Assembly: GCA_024362935.1 (NCBI GenBank)
Contig: JANCRA010000004.1
Location: 21,781,121 to 21,845,120 of the forward strand
DNA length: 64,000 nt
DNA from: Setophaga petechia
Taxonomy: Eukaryota; Chordata; Aves; Passeriformes; Parulidae
Reading direction: 5' to 3'
Part shown: piece by piece, positions 1-10,400 of the stretch
Layout: each line of letters begins with the position of its first letter
How positions within the stretch are numbered: position 1 is the first letter of the stretch
Program-made: the position numbers and the translations under genes
Notes under the pieces: model-generated
Told to the model about the DNA's origin: nothing
Seen by the model: only the letters and a program-made list of their open reading frames with translations
Database searches by the model: none

Positions 1-640
1 CAGAGCTAATTCCTCCGCTGAAACCGGCGGACTCTGAGCTAAAAACTTATAGGAAGAGGCTAAGGTGAAGGCCTTTTGCCTGCCGGAAGATATCTCCCTC
101 ATCTAGGAGGGAGCATATCTTGACTCTGTCAATCTGGCCGTTCACCAAGTGCTGCTCGGCTCTGTTTTCCTCAGTGATGCAGCTCTTGATAACGAAGCTT
201 TTTTTTACTCTGTATCACCAAAGCCCTCTCTAAAACTAACCTTCACTAAGGCAGACCGCGGCAGAACTAGAAGACAGGTGTATCTAAATGTAGCGTCCGG
301 CAAGCAAGAGGAAGAAAGGGGACAGTCACCCTGCTCCACCAAAGCCACGGCCATCTTCCAGGGATACAGCTTTGCTCGAGGATTGAAAGCGTCTGGGGGA
401 TGAAACGAGAAGTAATTTCTCGGGAGCAACAAAACTTTATAGTGACTTTGCTGGTTGAAGGAAAAAAGAAGCCTGAGAAACTATGCCGCCGCGTCGGGAG
501 GGTTGCAGCGACAGCTCGAGTAACCTAGAGTGGCTGCAGCAGTGCATCGTTAGTAAAACATTACCTTGTGAAATTCCGAACCGGCCTGGGTGATGTCAGG
601 TCGATTACCTGAGGTGTGTTTCTTTGAGTAATTGTCTTAG
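1..640. other. Upstream intergenic flank, no gene seen
   Basis: No coding region is supported. Open frames here are short, overlap on both strands and show no recognisable protein. A small CpG-containing patch lies near 480-540. Nothing else can be named. Confidence 0.5.
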
Positions 641-1110
641 AGGCTTCAAGGAACAGGTCTCTCTTTCACAAGCATGTGGGTGGACCGCAGCCCTGCGGTG
701 ATGCATCCCCATAAACGCGCGCACCAATTGGCTACCACTAGCCCGCGCATGCAAGCACTTTTCCGATGGCTTGGGAAGCGCTCCTGTTAAACGCGGGCTT
801 GCTCCAACACCCCATCGTTTAACAGAAGTCCTACCTTGGAGGCCTACAGGAACCCAGAGGACAGAGGTGGCAGCACGGCAGCCCCAGGTTCCTTGCAGCG
901 GTGCCCGCCGGGTGACGGTACCGAGCTCACGGCCGGCTCTCTTCCTCCGTTCCCAACCTCCCCCACGCCTTCCCGGGGAAACAGCGAATTACCACGGCCC
1001 CCGAAAGCAGCTGCATTTGGGAAGGGATGGGAAAAGATTAAACGCAAACAGCTCCTTTCGGGTCTCACTGGTCTCCAGGGATGGATCTATTCTCCCGTGA
1101 AAAATAAAAT
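640..1110. promoter_or_regulatory. CpG-rich patch with a CCAAT palindrome upstream of FOXB2
   Basis: This stretch is richer in G+C and CpG than its flanks and contains the palindrome CCAATTGG at 724-731, a double inverted CCAAT box. CpG runs such as CGCGCGC lie next to it at about 715-722. Such a combination fits a promoter or distal regulatory element. No associated transcript or reading frame is recognised, so this is an inference from composition. Confidence 0.3.
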
Positions 1111-2450
1111 CCGGCTGCAGTGGAGATGAAGAGGGTAAAAGTGAGAAACGGCCAGGCTAAATTCCCACACATGCCCTACGGGGGGGAAAACGCCGGGTTG
1201 CTAACTAGTGAGGTGAGGCAAACAATAACAATGACTTTAACATCCAAGATTTTAGGGTAGGAGAGGGCTTTTAAACTGTTAGGTCAGGATTAAGTGGTAA
1301 AACAGGAATAAAATGTTCTGGGGGAAAATGTATAGACACGTCAGGAAAGATGTTGAAATGTCGGGTCTTGCCACGCGGGCAATACGGGAATTAGCTTCCC
1401 AAGGCACACGATATTAATGTTGCTGCCACTGTACCTCCTAGTTTCTCAGAGGAAGGTGAGTGCTTCAGATAATCATCTGAAAGTTTTTAAAAACCACGCG
1501 CTTTCTGGGGAAGCTTGGCTTGGCCAAGAATTGTGGCTACTTTTTCGCTTCTTTACCTTTGATTATGCTTTTCACTTGACTGACCTTGATCAGGTATAAA
1601 AACTGTCAAATACAGATTACTTGAGAGTGGGTTTGAAATTAATTTTTTCCTTCGCCCCCTGGAAAAGAGATTATAACCACACATTTAAAAGCTTTTTATC
1701 TTCCCCCACCCCTTCCTCTTCACCACTTCTACCTGCAACAGCTGAGTTAGAGGCAGACAAACAAGCTTGATGTCAAAACCAACTCCCCCGACGGTAGAAG
1801 TGGGGCGCGGGGGCCACCGCCGGTCGGGCTCTGCCCCAGCGCTGCTGCAGCACCAGGAGCACAGCAGACCCCGGGGGGTCTGACTCAACGCAACAGTCTG
1901 GTAGGATGGGCTCAAAAAAAGCTCTTCCATAAGTAGCTTTACATATAGTAAAGCTCTTTCAACCTATTTGTTAAGATAGGCCATAGAAGTCGGACTAATA
2001 ATTTTTACACTGGCACCTCTTATAGCATCTCTCTAATTGTGCTCCGAGGTGCTGACGCTGAGCAGGGTTTCTTCCAACTCTAGCGGCAGCTTAGCAAGCA
2101 TTCTTCCCTTTTTCTCGCTCAAATCTACAGCGTACTCGCTATAATAACTCGCAGTACGTTTGGAGGATAAGATAGGAATTGTTGCACTGTTCATCGATTC
2201 CTACTAATGAGCCGGTCTAAACTAACACTGGCGTGAAGCAGTCCGTCTGTAAGCGTACAGATGATGCTTTGGCTGGTTCTTTACGTGTTTTCTATGAGCC
2301 GCATCGTGGCGAGTAGCAAGAATTGACAGCAACGATTTGGAGAGGAGAGTGCAGGATTTTTTGCCTCACGGCTAGTCTTTGCTAGCTAGTCTTTGCGTAG
2401 CTTTTAAAACATAATGACAGAAAGATAAAACAATATTTCAAAGGGCCTGT
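1110..2450. other. FOXB2 upstream flank, no gene seen
   Basis: No coding region or repeat family is recognised. The stretch is unique-looking sequence of mixed composition, with moderate CpG content at about 1780-1880 and 2030-2320. It may hold FOXB2 regulatory elements, but no specific site can be defended by eye. Confidence 0.4.
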
Positions 2451-4640
2451 GTTTCCCGCTTGCTGCCTCCCGGGGCTAGCTCGAGGGCCATTTCTCCAGG
2501 GCGCTTGACTCGACTTGCCATGGGGACGAGGAAAGACCTCTTCCCGTTTTCCATCTCCCTGTGGTGCGGTCCCCTCGGTCGGCGTTCGCGCCTGCTGCTA
2601 TAAGCCGGGCTGTGTGGGAGCGAGGGGTCAAGAAGGAGAAGAATGGATAGGGGGTTATGAAAGGGGTGGAGGGAAGCTGGAGTGGGAGAGGTGGGAGGAG
2701 GAAGCTTTCCTGCTCGGGCCACTGTTTTCTGCCCTATGGAAAGCGGATCTCGGTCTCACACGGAGTTTCCTCAGCCCCCTGGCTCCACCTCACCCTGATA
2801 AGGAGATGTGAGTGAGAGGGGAATCGGGAGCCGTTTCTCGCTCCTTTTCCATGAGACGCCAAGTCCCCAAGCGGCTGTCATGTGATAGCAAGAGAGCAGG
2901 AACTGCGGGGGTCTCGCGACTCGGGCACCATTACAAAACCGCGCCGGAGCGCACCAGCCCCGCCAGCAGCCGCGGCGGTCGCCGCCCCGCTCGCCTTCTC
3001 TCCCCGCCGACTCCCGGCGCTCGCCTCTGCCGCAAACTTTTAAGGGGACACCAGACTGAGCGGTGAGAGGGATGTTTTTATTTCCTTCTTTCCTGTCTCT
3101 GCAGACGTCCGGGGTAGTTTCATGCTCTCGAGCCCTTGGTGCCTGAGGAGCATCAACTCCAGCCGAGTGTGCCAGGCGGCAGGGGGGAAGCCCGGGAGAT
3201 TCAGCAGTCTCCAGGAGAAAAGCGGGACGCCAGTGGGGCCCGGGACCTCCTTCTGGCACCCGAGCCCCTGCGCGCCCGCGGCCTGGGCGGCAGCTGTCTC
3301 TCCCGCAAGCTGAGGGGCAGCCAGGCAAGCGCGTCCCGCGGGGAGAGGCTGCTGAAGGAAGCCGCGCACGGAGCTCGCTGGCCGGCCGCCGGGAGGTCGC
3401 TGTCGCTTGTGGCCCGGGCAGGTGGCGCCCAGGATGTAGAGGTGGCAGCAGAGCAGGGCAGTGAAGTCCCCGGATCCCAAGCCCGCCGTGCGCGGTATTG
3501 AGCAGTGCCCAGCCTGGAGCGGCGGGATCGTGCGGCCACGGGAGTGCTGTGGCGGGGAGGCGATGCCCAGGCCGGGGAAGAGTTCGTACAGCGACCAGAA
3601 ACCGCCCTACTCTTACATCTCCCTGACGGCCATGGCCATCCAGCACTCGGCCGAGAAGATGCTGCCCCTGAGCGACATCTACAAGTTCATTATGGAGCGG
3701 TTTCCTTACTACCGGGAGCACACCCAGCGTTGGCAGAACTCCCTCCGCCACAACCTCTCTTTCAATGACTGCTTCATCAAGATCCCAAGGCGACCCGACC
3801 AGCCGGGCAAAGGCAGCTTCTGGGCGTTGCACCCGGACTGCGGGGACATGTTTGAGAACGGCAGCTTCCTCCGCCGCCGCAAGCGCTTCAAGGTGCTGCG
3901 CCCCGAGCATCACCTGCCCGGCGGCGGCGGCGGCGGGGCGGGCGGCGGCGGTCCCGGCAAGCCCCCGGCGCCCACCCCGCACATGGTGCACTACTTCCAT
4001 CCGCACCCGCCACCGCCGCCTCCCCCGGGCAAGGTGCCGGGGCTGGCGGGCTCCGACGCAGCTGTGGCTGCGGCCGCGGCCGCCGCCGCCGTGGGAAGGC
4101 TGCCGCAGTTCTCTCCCTACGGGAGCAGCCAGCCCTCGGGCTTCAAGCATCCCTTCGCCATCGAAAACATCATCGGCAGAGATTACAAGGGTGTGCTGCA
4201 GGCCGGCGGGCTTCCGCTGGCCTCGGTGATGCACCACCTGGGCTACCCGGTGCCCAGCCAGCTCAGCAGCGTGGTGAGCTCCGTGTGGCCGCACGTGGGG
4301 GTGATGGACTCCGTGGCCGGTGTGCCCGTGTCCCCCGACTACGGACCCTTCGGCATGCCCGTGAAGGCGCTCTGCCACCCGCCGGCACAGACCATGCCTG
4401 CCGTCCCGGTGCCCATCAAGCCGGCGCCGGCGTTGCCCTCTGCCTCGGCCATCCCTGCTCTCACGGTCGCCGCCTCGCAGATCTGCCCCGCCGCTTCCCC
4501 GGCTGCTGCATCGCTGCTGGAACAGACCGCGAGCAACAACCCCGAGGGCAAGAGCTCCCTCCACTCCGTCCTGGTGCACTCCTAAAGCGCAGGGGCTCGG
4601 GGGGGAGAGAGGCCCCCAAGCTCCCGGGGGAGTGGACGGG
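2450..4640. promoter_or_regulatory. CpG island covering the FOXB2 promoter and coding exon
   Basis: Dense CpG and GC-rich sequence begins near 2450, peaks over 2930-3060 and 3170-4590, and fades after the stop codon. It contrasts sharply with the AT-rich intergenic DNA that follows. CpG islands that cover the whole gene are typical of single-exon forkhead developmental genes and are often Polycomb targets when silent. The transcription start cannot be placed; it should lie between about 2900 and 3560. No convincing TATA box is seen. Confidence 0.75.
3563..4585 (+). CDS. FOXB2: Forkhead box protein B2 (complete, single exon)
   Basis: The gene encodes a 340-residue forkhead (winged-helix) transcription factor that should act in the nucleus. 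Residues 13-110 form the DNA-binding domain, with the recognition helix [15 protein letters not shown] at 57-71 and a basic wing end RRRKRFK at 104-110. Next come a Gly-rich linker (about 120-133), His/Pro-rich sequence (140-155), an Ala tract (165-176), and the FOXB-specific block [18 protein letters not shown] at 193-210. Inside that block FAIENII fits an eh1 (Groucho/TLE-binding) motif. The C-terminus ends LHSVLVHS, as in mammalian FOXB2. [10 protein letters not shown] and the [22 protein letters not shown] block separate it from FOXB1. The start at 3563 is the first in-frame ATG; the frame upstream is open but has only a GTG at 3461. As I recall it, the human protein is about 432 residues, the difference lying in His/Gln/Ala repeats. 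Confidence 0.97.
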   Translation: MPRPGKSSYSDQKPPYSYISLTAMAIQHSAEKMLPLSDIYKFIMERFPYYREHTQRWQNSLRHNLSFNDCFIKIPRRPDQPGKGSFWALHPDCGDMFENGSFLRRRKRFKVLRPEHHLPGGGGGGAGGGGPGKPPAPTPHMVHYFHPHPPPPPPPGKVPGLAGSDAAVAAAAAAAAVGRLPQFSPYGSSQPSGFKHPFAIENIIGRDYKGVLQAGGLPLASVMHHLGYPVPSQLSSVVSSVWPHVGVMDSVAGVPVSPDYGPFGMPVKALCHPPAQTMPAVPVPIKPAPALPSASAIPALTVAASQICPAASPAAASLLEQTASNNPEGKSSLHSVLVHS

Positions 4641-5400
4641 GGGATCCAGGGCATGCTTGCAGAAACCCGATCGATCTCATGACTATCCCACTGCTGGTGT
4701 CTGTGTTTATATCGTGTACTATCAGATTATTTGAGAGCCAGGTCGCAGGTAAGATCTTTTATCGTCGTTAAATGTCATTAGTAGCGGAGAGGCGATGTGA
4801 AAAACCACAGCCGGGGCCGAAGGGGCTGGCTTGGAGAAAAGGGCAGAGAACGAAGTTCTCTCCTGAGGCACGGGGTGCCATGCAGCCTGCTCCCCGCCGA
4901 GCCCCTGTCTCGGGGTAGTCACCCCGAGGCCCCACGAAACACGAGCTCCGAGAGGAGAGGTGTTGCAGTCGGCCGGCGAATAGGGAGAGCAGAAGGATGA
5001 AACCCCTGCGGAAGTCTGCTTCTCCCTCTTCCACGAGAGACAGGAATCCGTTGCTCCACCGTCCTGTAAATCTTGCTGTGAAAGGGATAGGCAAAGTGGT
5101 TACCTCAGACCCTGGCGAGCTCAGGGGCCCCACGACATGTAATGCTTGCTGCTTAAAGAGTAAACGTTAAATATTTCGATTAAATAGTGGGAATTTAAAT
5201 GACAACGGCGCTGACGGCGAAGGGTTCCTTTAACTAACGATCGCTTGCGCTTCCCCTTCACACTTTTATAATCCATCCTATAGTACCTTAGAAGGGACTG
5301 AAGCGTGATCTGGCCTCTCAAACTCTGTGTGAGTGTCCGAATTCCCTAGTTTCTCATTAAAATAAAAACAGCCCGGGGATTCGTGGACTGTGCTTTTCAC
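4586..5400 (+). other. Probable FOXB2 3' UTR
   Basis: The sequence after the stop codon is unique and has no supported reading frame. It declines in GC content and ends near a canonical AATAAA. The assignment as 3' UTR is inferred from position and from that signal. Confidence 0.5.
5361..5366 (+). terminator. Candidate FOXB2 polyadenylation signal AATAAA
   Basis: This is the first canonical AATAAA downstream of the FOXB2 stop codon, about 0.78 kb away. GT/T-rich sequence follows at about 5380-5460, as expected for a downstream element. Other signals further on cannot be excluded. Confidence 0.5.
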
Positions 5401-6467
5401 ATCACCTTTCACTGCTCACAGACACCACTATTTTGTACGTGTTGCTTGGCGTTTCGTCCACGTGAACGTGAACGCAAAAACCTGCGGGGAAAGGGGGGAG
5501 GATGGAGAGTGAAAGAGGTGGGGGAAAGTGGGGGAAGACAACAGGAAAATGGTTAAAAAGTTATTCAGGAAAAGCACTTTACTGAAAACAACCTTCCAAT
5601 AGACGAGAAGTCTGTGCAGAAGGATCAGAAGTCAGAGATCAGAAGTCAGAGATTTACGTGCTGAGCTGATGAATCCTGGCTGGTGAGTGATTGCTGCCGT
5701 ACCCTGTCTGCCCAATGCTCATTAAAGCCAATTCATCCATTTGCTTCTGCTGGTGCTGCTATTTAAAATACTCGCCTTTCACATTGTTTAAGAAACGTGT
5801 ACTTGTAGTGTAAGTTTTCGCTCCCTCTCCCCAAACTGATAAAAGTATCCAAAAGTTTTTTCGGCGGCAAGACAAGGGGAAGAAAAAGAAAGAAATCTCT
5901 TACAGGTGAATTTCCTGCTACAGAGGCACGGCGGTCTCTGCCCGCAACTCACGGGCGAAGAGCCGGCGTTCGAGCATGAGAAGAGAAAACCGCCTCGGAA
6001 CCCGATCCCACTGCAGACAGTTGTAGTTTTGCCAGTTTCAACTTGTGCTGGATCGCACTTGCTTCCTTGGTTTTATCCCCTCATATCGGTGCGCCAACAG
6101 TGGCCCGAGACGCCAGGTAGAAGTCCTCGCCCCTGGGGAAGGATATCCTGTGACAGGTTGACCCTTCTTGGTGCCAGAGAAATTTGCTAGGAAAAGAAAA
6201 CCTGTTTGTCCCCGAGCGCCGTCTGTCCAAAATATTCCCCCCACACACTCGTGGGGTCTGTTTGACCACTTGAAATTCCCCTGGAACTATTGAATTTCCA
6301 GTTGTTCCCTCTGTTCTAGGCATGTTTGCACCTTAGTTTCAAACATTTTAGAATTCCTAGCGCCTAAAAATTACTACTTATAATGTTATGTTAATGAAAC
6401 ACATCGGTATCATGGTTTGTGAATCGGTCTGGAAGGGGAATTGACTCAAAAGTATTGCAACCAGATG
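5400..6467. other. FOXB2 downstream flank
   Basis: No gene is supported. A perfect 14-bp tandem duplication (GATCAGAAGTCAGA twice) lies at 5623-5650. A moderately CpG-containing stretch lies at 5920-6180. Confidence 0.4.
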
Positions 6468-6657
6468 AAAAAAGAAAAGAAGAGAAGAGAAGAGAAGAGA
6501 AGAGAAGAGAAGAGAAGAGAAGAGAAGAGAAGAGAAGAGAAGAGAAAAGAAAAGAAAAGAAAAGAAAAGAAAAGAAAAGAAAAGAAAAGAAAAGAAAAGA
6601 AAAGAAAAGAAAAGAAAAGAAAAGAAAAGAAAAGAAAAGAAAAGAAAAGAAAAGAAA
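6468..6657. repeat. Purine pentamer microsatellite (AAGAG)n then (AAAAG)n
   Basis: This is a pure A/G tract of about 190 bp. The left part (to about 6543) repeats AAGAG and the right part repeats AAAAG, so one repeat changes into a sister repeat by a G-to-A change in every unit. The long Lys/Glu/Arg-rich open frames across it are a by-product of the repeat. Confidence 0.97.
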
Positions 6658-7029
6658 GTACTTCACATTTTCTTTACTCTGCTGTTTTCCATCTTCAGCA
6701 GAGGTCCAATTCAATACTCCCACTGCTAAAACCAAGTTGCTTAAAAAAAGCAGTCTGCCAAATAAATAATGAATAGCACTAGCTGTATATTAGTTCTATA
6801 TGTATTTAAACATATTCCACTACTCTTGATGTAACTACTGTGTAGGACTCCAAAGCACACCTTAAAGAACCTTAAGAGTTTTCCCCTGACATCGGTCAAA
6901 GGGGTTAGAGGGATGGAGAATTTGGAACAGAAGAAGAGGTAATCCTCCTGGGAATTATTTAAACGATTCTGGTCAGTTTTAAGATTCTGAATGACCTTCT
7001 AAATTTCATTGTGGGAAAACTCTTTTTGG
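6658..7029. other. Intergenic, nothing recognised
   Basis: AT-rich unique sequence with no supported gene, repeat family or regulatory element. Confidence 0.4.
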
Positions 7030-7430
7030 TGTGAGGAGGCCTGTCTGGGCGCTGCGGCGAGGTGTAAGCAGGAGGCTCCCCCCGCCTTTCGCACCCAGGC
7101 AGTCGGGGCAGGTGCATGGAAAACCGAGGCAGGTGCCCGGCGCAGGGGGCTATCACGACAAGGGGGAGATCTCTGATCAGAGGTGAGACGGGCCTGAGGG
7201 CCAGGCGCTCTACCGTCGCCCGGAGGAACACGCCGGGATGGTGGGGTACACGGGGATTTGTGGGGCACTCAGCGAATTGTGGGGTGCAGAGCAATCTACA
7301 CACACGGGCTCTGTACACAGCAGGCTTTGCCCACCACAGGGGCTTTGGGGAGCGGGGAGTTTCGGCCGAAGGTGACTTGCCCAGATGGCTTAGTGTGACT
7401 CCCAGTACAGTTGCCTGCTTCATGTGAACT
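7030..7430. other. Orphan GC-rich patch
   Basis: This roughly 400-bp patch is GC-rich with repeated CpG in an otherwise AT-rich region about 2.5 kb beyond the FOXB2 stop. No known repeat family or protein is recognised. Overlapping short open frames exist on both strands, which composition alone explains. It may be an enhancer or an unannotated promoter. Confidence 0.35.
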
Positions 7431-10400
7431 AAAGATGGGGATATTTTCTGTAGTTTGTACAGTGAAAATTTTAGGGGGGTTGAACTTGCTAATTCCAGAT
7501 TATCGGGGGGGAAGGAAAATTAACTATCTAAGTAATATTTTCTAACTCATTTATACATCTGGTTTTCCTTATTCTTAAGTACTCCATCTCTAAGCATAGC
7601 CTTTGCAAAGTTACACAAATTTGTACTGACAACTGATAATCCCAATATATAAATAAATTCAATTCCAATGCTGCTTAAAACCAGATCATAGCACAAAAAG
7701 CAGAGAAATGAAACAGCACCCTCTCTTCCAAGCTGAAAAGCAGGTGTAAACTGATGAAGGGTAAGATTTTTCACTTCACAAAAGACAGATACAGAAACAG
7801 CCTTGTTTGGCTAGATTTTGTCTGTCTGCTGTGCCAGTACACCTCATGCAGAAACAGCTTGTCTTCAGATTGAAGTGCACATGTTCTGCACAGAAAGGCA
7901 GTCAAGTCTTTACTGAGTGGGTGCAAGTGGGGTGTTTGTAAGCAGGAGAAAGAGATGCAAGGAGGACAAGCAAGCTTAATCTTCATATCATCAGACTGCC
8001 AAAGGTAGAAAAGTAAAATTTATTACTAGAAGAATGGAGGCCTAAGAAAAGGCATTCGTTGCATTCCCGTATGCTTCTGGTTTACTGTGGCTAGCTAATA
8101 CAGGATTGTTATTTCTACCCATGGGAAACGATTCCCAACCAAGGTGTTGCTTTGGGTATTTCAAGTTCATAGGGCGTGCAAATCAAGAAAGAAAAGCAAA
8201 TACAGTAAGACTCTTAGAATTAATGTGTCTTATGGCCTAAACATGATAGCAGTGTTTCAGTGGATATGTTCTGATCTCAGTGATACCTGCTACACTTTGA
8301 CAACCAGAGTTATAACTAAAATTCTGGACCCCATTGATCCAATTCTGAAGTCCCGCAAGACAAAAATTGATACAGAAAATCTGCCTGGAACTTTGTTGCT
8401 GCTGCTTGTGGTAACAGATTTTTCTCTTTATTGTAGGACTTTATTTTAAATCATTATCCTTCAAGTCTGTTTAAAGATAGAGCCTTCCCTGTAAGTGCTG
8501 GAAATATGTAATAGTTTCAGTTTTGAAAAGTAAAATTTCACCTTGGCTTCAGGAGCTTTGCTGAATATATGATTAGATTAACCATCTTTAGTTAGACAAA
8601 CCAGTTTTAATTTTAGACATCTAATGACAAAGAAAAAAAATTGCAGCCTACAGGCCTCTATTCTGGACAATATGTATTTATGTAACTCTTTATTTAAAGA
8701 ATCAGTGATCCTACCTCTTTGCTTATACAACGTGGTCCCTGGCATAGCCTGTGAAGAAAAGCCTAATAGTTACAGCACTCTTCTCAGAACCCTAGAAGGA
8801 AACAAGCTCAAGACTATTTCAAAAGGATTCAGATTCACATGTTTGTATGAAAAAAAAGGTCAGCTGCAAAACAGCGCATAGAGGAAGTTATGTTATACAG
8901 CAACAATAAATGTAAAGCTCATGAAGTGTCAGATGAGACACAGGGCCTGGGTGCATCTCTACAAAGGCAGAGTTCAAGTGCCACTGGAGAAAACAGATTA
9001 TGAATGTAAAGACGGAAATAAGGTTAGGAATAAAAAGCAAATTTTCAAATCAGAGTGCCAAAGGGAAAGGTGTCAGGTGTCCCAGGAATTCATAATTGTG
9101 GTATGCAAAAGGTGAGCTACAGTCAGGAAAATGAAAAATGTTTGCTAATATTAAGTCATTTAGACTAACAAAAAAGAGTGGTCAAGAAATTGGGAGTTGC
9201 TGAAAAACATCCACACTGGGTTGCAGGATAATAAAATGGAAAGTGAAATTCATTTTTGATATATTCAAACTACTATGCATGGGGAAAACAATTCTGTTTT
9301 ATATACATAACGATAGGTCCTAAAGTTTGGACTTTTATGAAGCTATGGTAGATAGCACTAAGAAAATGTTGGTTTATTAGTCATTAACTGTGAAAACAGA
9401 AAAAATATTGGCAAAAGAAAAGAGAACATAACAGAAAATATCATGTTCCTCTTTAAATCTAAATGAAACTGGAATGCACCAGGGACACCTGCGAGTTCCT
9501 CACACCTGAAATATACCTGAGGTACCTTAAAACTGTCAGGATATAGAACAAATCAGAGGCAATGATCAAAGGTACCTCTTCTGCACATGTAGCAATCCAA
9601 TAGACAAAGACTTTTCAGCATGGAAAACAAGGATATACAGAGATATATGACACAAATTTACAAAATTGTGAGAGACCTGGAGAAAGCTCTTTCTCTTAAT
9701 ACCAGAACTGTGAATCTTCAGGACGGCTCAAAGCAAACGTAAAGATAGGATACTTCACACAGCACATGACTGAATTAATTGTTGCCAGGATGTTCAGGGT
9801 GTTAAAATTTTACATGCATTTTAAGAATAAATGAAAAATTCATGTAAAATCACTGACAATTGATCCATAAAAACTCACAATCTCTTGCTCAGATTTGCTA
9901 TGCTAATAATATATTTCAGAAAGTAGTGTGACATACTTTTTCTGTCCTACTTTTTGTATAGCACCCATTATTTGTTTTTCTGCTGGAGACAGGACATTGG
10001 GATAGATAAACATCTGGGGTCACCTATGACAATTGTTTTTCAGTAGAGAGGGGATCAGGATTTGTGACTTTCATTTGTAGATAAGGGTCTGTAGTGAAAG
10101 CAATTCTTTAATACTATTTCAGTGTACAATGTATGAAAGATTAACCACATATGTTCTATAAGAAAAATATTTTAAATGGTTCAGGAATGTACAAATTCCT
10201 CATTTCAAGGACAGTGCTGTATTGATTGGAATAATTTGCTTATTTTCTGGTGAAATAAATTTAAACAACTAAAAATGTTCTGCATGAGAGACTGAACACT
10301 ACTATAATAACACTATACTACAATAATTGGTATAGTTGGCTGCAAATAGGTACAAATTTAAATGCTCTCTAAGATGGAGAAGCAACTCAGACATCTGTGC

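Noticed and set aside
3461..3562. In-frame extension of FOXB2 upstream of the ATG
   Set aside because: The extension begins with GTG and not ATG, and the FOXB family begins MPRPG, which is the ATG at 3563.
2771..4654. 627-codon open frame on the minus strand covering FOXB2
   Set aside because: It lies wholly in the CpG island and is antisense to a confirmed coding exon. GC-rich codon use on the sense strand removes antisense stops. The product is low-complexity with no recognisable domain.
6391..6776. Three open frames rich in Lys/Arg/Glu or Phe/Leu/Ser
   Set aside because: They are translations of the AAGAG/AAAAG pentamer repeat.
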